NCBI GenBank assembly: GCA_016185915.1
Contig: JACPMP010000078.1
Coordinates: 1 to 10,083, forward strand
DNA: 10,083 bases
Direction: 5' to 3'
Source: Candidatus Woesearchaeota archaeon
Lineage (GTDB): Archaea; Nanobdellota; Nanobdellia; Woesearchaeales; GW2011-AR4
Shown: one piece after another, positions 5,482-10,083 of the stretch
Layout: each line of letters starts with the position of its first letter
How positions within the stretch are numbered: the stretch's first letter is position 1
Translations under genes and position numbers: made by a program
The notes under the pieces: model-generated
Database searches by the model: none
The model's input: the letters and a program-made list of their open reading frames with translations, nothing else
Told to the model about the DNA's origin: nothing

Positions 5482-5946
5482 ATGAAAAAAAAGACCATGC
5501 AAATATTGTTTATACTTCTATTTATAATTGGGTTAGTTGTTGGGTATCTCCTGCCAGGCGATGTAAGAGCTTTGACAAAAAAGCCAATTCAAGCAAATAT
5601 CTTTGATGTTCCAAAAAAACTTGGTCAACTAGATGTTGACGCCGATTATTTTAAGTATACAGTTTTGTCAGAAACAGAAACGGGCAGTATTGAGTTATTA
5701 AGAGTGGACGATAAAATACCAACCCACATGCATCCAAAAGAGAACCACTTTGTTTATGTTTTCAAAGGGAAAGCCAAGGGAACTATCGGAGATGTTACAG
5801 CTGAAGTTGGAGCTGGGCAGTTAATTGCAATTCCAGCAGGAGTTCCTCATAGCTTAGAAAGAATTGGTGACACGCCTGTCGAAGTAATATTGTTTTCAAC
5901 GCCACCATTTGTGCAGAAGGATATTGTGTGGCTTGATAAAAAATAA
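5482..5946 (+). CDS. Membrane-anchored or secreted single-domain cupin
   Basis: The 154-residue protein has a Lys-rich start, a hydrophobic segment at residues 7-25 and then a single cupin barrel. Cupin motif 1 carries His82, His84 and Glu87 (THMHPKENHFVYVFKG; His89 is an alternative ligand). Motif 2 is GAGQLIAIPAGVPHSLE with His123. These residues would hold one metal ion. No lipobox Cys follows the hydrophobic segment, so it is either cleaved and secreted or remains as an N-terminal anchor. Cupins of this size have diverse roles (sugar isomerases, dioxygenases, sensors), and nothing here tells which. It stands alone with its own TATA box. Confidence 0.88.
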   Translation: MKKKTMQILFILLFIIGLVVGYLLPGDVRALTKKPIQANIFDVPKKLGQLDVDADYFKYTVLSETETGSIELLRVDDKIPTHMHPKENHFVYVFKGKAKGTIGDVTAEVGAGQLIAIPAGVPHSLERIGDTPVEVILFSTPPFVQKDIVWLDKK

Positions 5947-6032
5947 AACTTGGGTATTCTTATAAACGTATGCGATCGCTGTTATATTCTTTTCCAGTTA
6001 CGCAAGTTCTGGCAAATTTCGTTCCGAAAAGT

Positions 6033-6047
6033 CGCAGAGGACAAAAT
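6033..6047. repeat. Outer inverted repeat, left copy
   Basis: CGCAGAGGACAAAAT matches, with one mismatch, the reverse complement of 6596-6610. With the inner pair (6088-6099/6577-6588) it brackets the receiver-like gene. Confidence 0.55.
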
Positions 6048-6087
6048 TATAATATTGAGTGAAACGCTACATCAATTAACAGAATAA

Positions 6088-6099
6088 AGGGCAAGAATT
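6088..6099. repeat. Inner inverted repeat, left copy
   Basis: AGGGCAAGAATT is the exact reverse complement of 6577-6588. It begins 17 bp beyond the stop codon of the receiver-like gene on the minus strand. Confidence 0.6.
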
Positions 6100-6104
6100 A
6101 TTAA

Positions 6105-6506
6105 TTATTGAGAAGTTCGAAGATAATTAATGATTTCTACTAAATCATCCTTATTCTTACAAGGAATTCCAGCTTCTTCCGCATTTCTCAGAGCAGTTGC
6201 ATTTCCAGATATAGCAAGGAACTTAACATCTCCTTTTTTAACAGAACCTCTTACATGTTGGAATACTCTGAGAGATGGTGCACATGAGTCATCACCATAA
6301 GAACCAAAGTTCACATCCATCACATACATTTCAAAAGGATTTGTTGGAGAAACATCAGGGGCACTATTTTGTGGGATTCCCATCTTTTCAAGCACCTCAT
6401 CTACAGAACCAGTTCTTTCGATTTTATACCCTGCACCTTCTAAAGCATATTTAACTTCTCTTTCAATATTTTGTGTATGTAAACCTATTAATGCCCTTTT
6501 AGTCAT
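6105..6506 (-). CDS. Stand-alone receiver-like (response regulator) protein, degenerate
   Basis: I start at the ATG at 6506 (133 residues) because a TATA box lies 28 bp upstream and the 23 residues of the longer frame are a translation of that box. The chain has receiver order: strand RALIGLH, helix with GAGYKIERTGSVDEVLEKMG, strand FEMYVMDVNFG with the presumed phosphoacceptor Asp64, strand KFLAISGNA with Ser100 in the Thr/Ser switch position, then AGIPCKNKDDLVEIINYL with Lys117 or Lys119 in the conserved Lys position. The usual acidic pair after strand 1 (normally DD or DE) is absent, replaced by LHTQN, so Mg2+ binding and phosphorylation are doubtful. There is no output domain and no kinase nearby. 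It sits inside nested inverted repeats. Confidence 0.78.
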   Translation of the reverse strand: MTKRALIGLHTQNIEREVKYALEGAGYKIERTGSVDEVLEKMGIPQNSAPDVSPTNPFEMYVMDVNFGSYGDDSCAPSLRVFQHVRGSVKKGDVKFLAISGNATALRNAEEAGIPCKNKDDLVEIINYLRTSQ

Positions 6507-6527
6507 TTTAGATCTTGATGAATATAT

Positions 6528-6540
6528 CTTATATTTAAAT
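6528..6540 (-). promoter_or_regulatory. TATA box of the receiver-like gene
   Basis: Minus-strand ATTTAAATATAAG is centred 28 bp before the ATG at 6506, giving a leaderless message and fixing the start of that gene. Confidence 0.6.
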
Positions 6541-6576
6541 ATTTCGATTTTATAGTTATTTTTAAGTGGTAACAAA

Positions 6577-6588
6577 AATTCTTGCCCT
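6577..6588. repeat. Inner inverted repeat, right copy
   Basis: AATTCTTGCCCT is the perfect inverse of 6088-6099. It lies upstream of the receiver-like gene promoter and 70 bp before the next plus-strand gene. Confidence 0.6.
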
Positions 6589-6595
6589 ATCTACT

Positions 6596-6610
6596 ATTTT
6601 GCCCTCTGCG
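6596..6610. repeat. Outer inverted repeat, right copy
   Basis: ATTTTGCCCTCTGCG is the inverse of 6033-6047 at 14 of 15 positions. Its inner part (TTTTGCCCT) also resembles the inner repeat 8 bp away, so the two repeat families may share an origin. Confidence 0.5.
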
Positions 6611-6627
6611 ATTGTATTTAACAAAAA

Positions 6628-6637
6628 TTAATATAAT
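6628..6637 (+). promoter_or_regulatory. TATA box of the four-helix membrane protein gene
   Basis: TTAATATAAT is centred about 26 bp before the ATG at 6659, again leaderless spacing. It starts 17 bp past the outer inverted repeat. Confidence 0.5.
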
Positions 6638-6658
6638 AGTATCATTCTAAATGGATTT

Positions 6659-7045
6659 ATGTCAAAAACTTGGCTCAAAGAAATATCTCGAGACTTATTG
6701 GCGCTAGGCAGCATACCATTCTATTTTTTAGTTGTAATAAGGGCAATTATTGGAAAATATAATGCCTTCGTTTATCAAATGCTAATAGCTGCAATTGCTG
6801 TTTTTATTCTTTATTTTGTAATTAAAGATTCAAATTTACATATTGCAAGGTCGTTTACCATCCTTATTTTTACCAGCTTATTTTACAAAGAAGCAATATT
6901 CACTACTTTTGCATTTTTAGCATGGGTTTTATTGCTTGTTTCAGCTTACTATATAAAAAGAAAAATTGGCTCTGTATTTAGGGGGATTATTATAGGGGTA
7001 ATAGGTTCCTTGGCTGGCTATTATGGAGCCATTTATTTAATCTAA
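6659..7045 (+). CDS. Small integral membrane protein, unrecognised
   Basis: The 128-residue protein is almost wholly hydrophobic after a short basic N-terminus (MSKTWLKEISRD). Predicted membrane segments are at about 13-31, 38-57, 65-95 (long, perhaps two) and 107-127, the last rich in Gly (GIIIGVIGSLAGYYG). The positive cluster YIKRKIGS at about 97-104 suggests a cytoplasmic loop. I see no motif for transport or catalysis and recognise no family. It ends 46 bp before the thioredoxin-like gene, which has its own TATA box, so they need not be an operon. Confidence 0.8.
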   Translation: MSKTWLKEISRDLLALGSIPFYFLVVIRAIIGKYNAFVYQMLIAAIAVFILYFVIKDSNLHIARSFTILIFTSLFYKEAIFTTFAFLAWVLLLVSAYYIKRKIGSVFRGIIIGVIGSLAGYYGAIYLI

Positions 7046-7051
7046 TCAAAA

Positions 7052-7062
7052 CTTTTAAATAA
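7052..7062 (+). promoter_or_regulatory. TATA box of the thioredoxin-fold gene
   Basis: CTTTTAAATAA is centred about 35 bp before the ATG at 7092, leaving a leader of roughly 8-10 nt without Shine-Dalgarno sequence. Confidence 0.5.
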
Positions 7063-7091
7063 AAATAATAATCTACAAAATTTAATTTAAA

Positions 7092-7379
7092 ATGGGAGAG
7101 CGCTTAATTATGTTTTCAGGCACTGAATGTGAGCATTGCAAAGAAATGTATCCTTTGGTAGAGCAATTTGAAAAAGAAACGGGCTTGAAGATTGAGCATT
7201 TAGAAGTATGGCATAATGCGGAGAATGCATCTTTTCTTGAGAAAATTGACAAAAACCCAGATGGAAGTGTTTTTTGTGGAGGCATTCCTTTATTCTACAA
7301 TGAAAAGACTGGCAAGAAGCTTTGCGGCAATCAAAAGTATGAGAAGTTAAAGGCATGGGCTTTGGGGGAGTTGAAATAA
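7092..7379 (+). CDS. Small thioredoxin-fold protein with CxxC motif
   Basis: The 95-residue protein opens with a strand (RLIMFSG) and then TECEHCKEM, placing Cys13 and Cys16 as a CxxC at the start of the first helix, the redox position of thioredoxin and glutaredoxin. GGIPLFYN around Pro66 gives the cis-proline loop facing it. Two further Cys, at 62 beside that loop and 78, are unusual for a plain thioredoxin and could form a second disulfide or a metal site with the CxxC. There is no signal peptide, so it should act in the cytoplasm as a thiol-disulfide exchanger. I recall similar short proteins with a LEVWHNAENA-type segment in small-genome archaea and candidate bacteria; that is memory, not a search. 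The partner is unknown. Confidence 0.87.
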   Translation: MGERLIMFSGTECEHCKEMYPLVEQFEKETGLKIEHLEVWHNAENASFLEKIDKNPDGSVFCGGIPLFYNEKTGKKLCGNQKYEKLKAWALGELK

Positions 7380-7400
7380 AACAATACCAAAACCAATAAA

Positions 7401-7432
7401 CTTAAATATAACTTAGTTATATCTAGTTATAT
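7401..7432 (+). promoter_or_regulatory. TATA box and candidate operator of the vapBC pair
   Basis: CTTAAATATAA (7401-7411) is centred 27 bp before the ATG at 7433. Overlapping it is a perfect inverted repeat, ATATAAC-TTA-GTTATAT (7406-7422). The right half recurs as TAGTTATAT at 7424-7432, exactly 10 bp after the first copy (7414-7422). Three half-sites on one face of the helix, covering the TATA box and start site, would suit autorepression by the AbrB-type antitoxin; binding is inferred. Confidence 0.6.
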
Positions 7433-7654
7433 ATGGCAGAAATCGAAACAAAAACAAGGAAATGGGGAAGTTCTATTGGAGTTATACTGCCAAAGGTATT
7501 AGTGGATGAAATAGGAATAAAGCCGAATGAAATGGTGGTAATAGAGGTTAAAAAAAGGGTTAAAGTTAAGGATGTTTTTGGAATGTTTCAAGAGTGGAAA
7601 AGACCTACTCAAGAAATAGTAGATGAAGCAAAAAAAGGCTGGGGTCATGACTAG
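7433..7654 (+). CDS. vapB: AbrB/MazE-type antitoxin of a VapBC pair
   Basis: The 73-residue protein has an N-terminal swapped-hairpin AbrB DNA-binding domain at about 3-45: TRKWGSSIGVILPKVLVDEIGI is the usual pattern of a basic turn, a Gly-Ser element and an I-P-K strand, followed by the KPNEMVVIEV strand. The C-terminal tail (FGMFQEWKRPTQEIVDEAKKGW) has the Phe/Trp-rich helix with which VapB proteins occupy the toxin active site. It should dimerise, neutralise the downstream PIN toxin and repress its own promoter. It is transcribed from the TATA box at 7401 with almost no leader. Its last 8 bases overlap the toxin gene, coupling their translation. Confidence 0.9.
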   Translation: MAEIETKTRKWGSSIGVILPKVLVDEIGIKPNEMVVIEVKKRVKVKDVFGMFQEWKRPTQEIVDEAKKGWGHD

Positions 7655-8012
7655 ATATTTCTTCGACACTTATGCATTAGTGGAAATCATAAAAAATAAT
7701 CCGAATTACATAAAATATTTTGAAGAAATTATAACCACAAGCAAATTTAATTTAGCTGAATTATATTTTAGCCTACTGAGAGATTTAGGTGAAGAGAAAG
7801 CAAAAGATGGCTATTCTCAGTTTAAAGATTGTGCTATAGAACTCAAAGATGAAATAATTTTTGAAGCTATGAAATTAAAGCTGCAATTAAAGAAGAAGAA
7901 TCTGTCCTACACAGATTGCATCGGTTACATATGGGCATTAAAAAATAATTTGAGATTTCTAACCGGAGATAAAGAGTTCAAAGACATGGCAAATGTGGAA
8001 TTTGCTCAATAA
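7647..8012 (+). CDS. vapC: PIN-domain ribonuclease toxin of a VapBC pair
   Basis: I take the ATG at 7647 (121 residues, MTRYFFDT...) rather than the upstream in-frame start at 7623: PIN domains begin directly with the first strand, and 7647 gives the usual 8-nt overlap with the antitoxin. The acidic quartet is present: Asp7 (FFDTYALVE), Glu39 (FNLAELYF), Asp90 (SYTDCIGY) and Asp108 (FLTGDKEF). The family cuts RNA, often tRNA or rRNA, with Mg2+ or Mn2+ when free of antitoxin. The length is slightly short of the common 130 residues but the domain is complete. A stretch of G (GGGG) just upstream may help reinitiation. Confidence 0.92.
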   Translation: MTRYFFDTYALVEIIKNNPNYIKYFEEIITTSKFNLAELYFSLLRDLGEEKAKDGYSQFKDCAIELKDEIIFEAMKLKLQLKKKNLSYTDCIGYIWALKNNLRFLTGDKEFKDMANVEFAQ

Positions 8013-8037
8013 ACCCCTCAAAACCTCACTAACAAAA

Positions 8038-8046
8038 TTTATAAAT
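8038..8046 (+). promoter_or_regulatory. TATA box and ribosome binding site of pdhA
   Basis: TTTATAAAT is centred about 35 bp before the ATG at 8077, predicting transcription from near 8067. Unlike most genes here, pdhA has a Shine-Dalgarno-like GTGAGG at 8066-8071, 5 bp before the ATG. A start near 8067 would cut into it, so a somewhat upstream start is more likely if it is used. Confidence 0.5.
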
Positions 8047-8076
8047 AGCTCAAAAATCTAATCTTGTGAGGACATT

Positions 8077-9141
8077 ATGCCAAAAAAGGTGTTAAAGGAA
8101 TTCAGGGTAGAGTACTTACAAGTATTGGATGAAAATGGCAATTGCGATGAAGCATTAATGCCAAAGCTTTCTAATAACGAAATCAAAAAGATATATGAAA
8201 TGCTTATTCTTGTAAGAGTTTTTGACCAGAAGGCATTCAACATGCAAAGGCAGGGCAGATTAGGCACATACATTCAATTCAAAGGTCAAGAGGCCTGTCA
8301 AGTTGGAAGCGCTTTTGCTTTACAAGATGATGACTTTATCTTCCCAATGTATAGAAATAGCGGATTATTAATAGCAAGAAAACAGCCTATAGTTCAAGTT
8401 CTTCAATATTGGGGAGGTGATGAAAGAGGATTAAGAAGCCCTACAAATGTTAATAATTTTCCAATTTCAATTCCAGTTGGAACTCAAACAGTTCATGCAG
8501 TTGGTGCTGGTTGGGCAGCCAAGTTAAGAGGCACTAAGCAAGTGGCAGTTGTTTATTTTGGTGATGGCGCTACTTCTAAAGGTGACTTTCACGAAGCAAT
8601 GAATTTTGCAGGGGTATTTCAGATTCCTGTTATTTTCTTATGTGAAAACAACCAGTTTGCAATTTCAGTTCCAAGAGCAAAGCAAACAAAGGCAGAGACT
8701 ATTGCGCAGAAAGCAATTGCATATGGATTGGAGGGCATACAAGTGGATGGCGATGATGTCTTTGCTGTTTATAAGGCAGTAAAAGAAGCTGTTGACAAGG
8801 CAAGAAATGGCAATGGGGCAACTTTGATTGAATGCTTTACTTATAGGATGTGTGATCACTCGACAAGTGACGATGCTTCAAAGTATAGAGCAAAAGAAGA
8901 GGTTGAAGCATGGACTAAAAAAGATCCCATAGAAAGGCTTGAAAAGTACATGCTCAAAAAAGGGCTATTAGATGATGCTTATAAAGAGAATGTGCTGAAT
9001 AAAGCCAAAGATATTATTGAAAAAGCAGTGACGGAGTTTGAGAAATTGCCGCCGCCTGAGCCAAAAGATATTTTTAATTATGTATTCGCAGAAATGACGC
9101 CTCAGCAAAAAGAAGAGATGGAAGAAATTTTTGAGAAATAA
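8077..9141 (+). CDS. pdhA: Pyruvate (2-oxo acid) dehydrogenase E1 component, alpha subunit
   Basis: The 354-residue protein has full family length. The thiamine-diphosphate motif runs from GDG (162-164) to the NN pair at 191-192 (FLCENNQFAIS). Also present are GQEACQVG at 70-77, the RNSG segment near 93-96, and His261 in the active-site loop CDHSTSDDASKYR, where the family has its conserved loop His. With E1 beta it decarboxylates the 2-oxo acid and passes the acyl group to lipoyl-E2. The N-terminal VLDENGNCDEALMPKLS and the DGDDVFAVY segment read like Bacillus-type pyruvate dehydrogenase alpha, but branched-chain 2-oxo acids cannot be excluded by sequence alone. E1 beta follows after an unusually long 222-nt spacer. 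Confidence 0.94.
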   Translation: MPKKVLKEFRVEYLQVLDENGNCDEALMPKLSNNEIKKIYEMLILVRVFDQKAFNMQRQGRLGTYIQFKGQEACQVGSAFALQDDDFIFPMYRNSGLLIARKQPIVQVLQYWGGDERGLRSPTNVNNFPISIPVGTQTVHAVGAGWAAKLRGTKQVAVVYFGDGATSKGDFHEAMNFAGVFQIPVIFLCENNQFAISVPRAKQTKAETIAQKAIAYGLEGIQVDGDDVFAVYKAVKEAVDKARNGNGATLIECFTYRMCDHSTSDDASKYRAKEEVEAWTKKDPIERLEKYMLKKGLLDDAYKENVLNKAKDIIEKAVTEFEKLPPPEPKDIFNYVFAEMTPQQKEEMEEIFEK

Positions 9142-9170
9142 AGGATAATAAACTATATTAAGATCAATCC

Positions 9171-9185
9171 GTTGCCTTCGGCAAC
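9171..9185. terminator. Short GC hairpin after pdhA
   Basis: GTTGCC (9171-9176) pairs with GGCAAC (9180-9185) around TTC, 30 nt past the pdhA stop and followed by AAAATTT. It could be an attenuating terminator or an RNA-stability hairpin between pdhA and pdhB; the lack of a clear U-run makes full termination uncertain. Confidence 0.45.
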
Positions 9186-9198
9186 AAAATTTACACTC

Positions 9199-9229
9199 GG
9201 CGAAATTTGTTTTGCCACTAAATTTCGCC
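9199..9229. repeat. Inverted repeat with 10-bp stem in the pdhA-pdhB spacer
   Basis: GGCGAAATTT (9199-9208) and AAATTTCGCC (9220-9229) are perfect complements around an 11-nt loop, flanked by CTC and TCG. Smaller hairpins of the same flavour follow: GGCGAAGCC at 9262-9270 and GCCGTAGGC at 9311-9319. I see no gene in the spacer. A near-tandem TCAAATTAC occurs at 9332-9340 and 9347-9355, just before pdhB. Confidence 0.6.
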
Positions 9230-9363
9230 TCGAATTTATACATTAAATTAATGAATAAATAGGCGAAGCCGAGCGATATGGCAAAGAAGCAAGGCTGAGC
9301 ACTAAATTATGCCGTAGGCGGATTGAAAATTTCAAATTACAAAATATCAAATTACCAAACAAA

Positions 9364-10083
9364 ATGGCAGTAGCAACAATTGTTCAGGCAGTAACTATGG
9401 CTTTAAGGCAGGAATTGGCTAGAGATAAGAATGTTGTAGTTCTTGGCGAGGATGTTGGTGTTAATGGCGGTGTGTTCAGGGCAACTGAGGGATTGCATAA
9501 AGAATTTGGTCCTTACAGGGTTATTGACACGCCACTTGCAGAACTGGGAATTGTTGGAGTATCAATTGGAATGGCTGTAAATGGCTTAAAACCAGTTGCT
9601 GAAATACAGTTTAGCGGCTTTATGTATGCTGCATTTGACCAATTGCTTTCCCATGCAGGAAGGATAAGGATGAGGAGCAGAGGAAGATACACCTGCCCCC
9701 TTGTTGTGAGAACACCTTATGGCGGCGGCATAAGGGCTTTGGAGCTGCATTGCGAAAGCGGCGAGGCAATATTCTCCCATATTCCTGGAATCAAAATGGT
9801 AATTCCCTCAAATCCCTATGATACAAAGGGCTTGCTTGCAGCATCTATAAGAGACCCTGACCCTGTTATATTCTATGAGCCAATGAGGATTTACAGGGCA
9901 ATAAAGCAAGATATTCCTGAAAATGAGTATACTGTCCCCATCGGCAAAGCTAATGTTGTGCAAGAAGGAGATGACTTAACTTTGATTGCATGGGGCGCAA
10001 TGGTTAAAACTTGTGCAGAAGCTATCGAAAAATTAAACAATAAATACAGCATTGAGCTTATCGATTTAAGGACAATTAAACCA
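9364..10083 (+). CDS. pdhB: Pyruvate (2-oxo acid) dehydrogenase E1 component, beta subunit, N-terminal portion (3' end outside window)
   Basis: From ATG 9364 the frame is open for 240 codons to the right edge; the family has about 325, so roughly three quarters is present. The start MAVATIVQAVTMALRQELARD fits E1 beta, followed by the thiamine-diphosphate-side GEDVGVNGGVFRATEGL, DTPLAELGIVGVSIGMA, EIQFSGFMYAAFDQL and RTPYGGGIRALELHCES. The last also holds the conserved His of the active site. The end (AMVKTCAEAIEKL and ELIDLRTIKP) begins the C-terminal transketolase domain. With PdhA it forms the E1 heterotetramer. There is no Shine-Dalgarno sequence and no TATA box at the usual distance, so it probably depends on the pdhA promoter. 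Confidence 0.95.
   Translation, partial: MAVATIVQAVTMALRQELARDKNVVVLGEDVGVNGGVFRATEGLHKEFGPYRVIDTPLAELGIVGVSIGMAVNGLKPVAEIQFSGFMYAAFDQLLSHAGRIRMRSRGRYTCPLVVRTPYGGGIRALELHCESGEAIFSHIPGIKMVIPSNPYDTKGLLAASIRDPDPVIFYEPMRIYRAIKQDIPENEYTVPIGKANVVQEGDDLTLIAWGAMVKTCAEAIEKLNNKYSIELIDLRTIKP

Noticed and set aside
5972..5979. GCGATCGC palindrome, as in cyanobacterial HIP1 repeats
   Set aside because: A single copy in the window, with no other cyanobacterial feature; an isolated 8-bp palindrome is not informative.
5947..6104. Possible small RNA or gene after the cupin
   Set aside because: Only short weak frames and no convincing fold; the left inverted repeats are its sole supported content.
6507..6575. 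Longer start (6575) of the receiver-like protein
   Set aside because: The extra residues translate an obvious promoter; the receiver fold begins right after the ATG at 6506.
1..10083. CRISPR array, insertion sequence, prophage or replication origin
   Set aside because: No regularly spaced direct repeats, transposase, integrase or phage protein, and no origin-type repeat cluster were seen on either strand.

Overview
The window looks like a piece of an AT-rich archaeal chromosome, most likely a DPANN-type or otherwise small-genome archaeon. Evidence: two tRNA genes carry introns with bulge-helix-bulge (BHB) folds; nearly every gene has an archaeal TATA box about 25-32 bp before its start codon, with little or no leader and little Shine-Dalgarno signal; an AbrB/PIN (VapBC) toxin-antitoxin pair is present. 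Assignment to a named phylum is inference.

Layout. 2-1975 (+): 3' part of carB, large subunit of carbamoyl-phosphate synthase, with motifs of the eukaryotic CAD type. 1976-2318: a doubtful small basic ORF on the minus strand and the tRNA promoter. 2319-2586 (+): tRNA-Val(UAC) and tRNA-Gly(GCC), 3 nt apart. Both are interrupted at the same D-loop position (between 20a and A21); tRNA-Gly has a second, canonical 37/38 intron. 2588-4825 (-): 5-formyltetrahydrofolate cyclo-ligase, a lipoprotein, a hairpin-rich gap and a coiled-coil membrane protein. 4867-5309 (+): a small ORF broken by a one-base frameshift at a run of six G. 5482-5946 (+): a membrane-anchored or secreted cupin. 6105-6506 (-): a stand-alone receiver-like protein enclosed by nested inverted repeats. 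6659-7379 (+): a four-helix membrane protein and a small CxxC thioredoxin-fold protein. 7433-8012 (+): a VapB/VapC pair with a candidate operator. 8077-10083 (+): pdhA, a 222-nt spacer with several hairpins, and the start of pdhB, which runs off the window.

How the genes relate. Only two groups read as functional units. VapB-VapC overlap by 8 nt and share a promoter. PdhA-PdhB form the thiamine-diphosphate E1 of a 2-oxo acid dehydrogenase; E2 and E3 would be expected further downstream. The rest are mostly single genes with their own TATA boxes. CarB (pyrimidine/arginine precursors) and the cyclo-ligase (folate) are housekeeping. The middle (about 3.2-7.4 kb) is accessory in character: small secreted or membrane proteins, a broken gene, GC-rich hairpins and flanking repeats. 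The most notable content is the pair of tRNA genes with matching D-loop introns.
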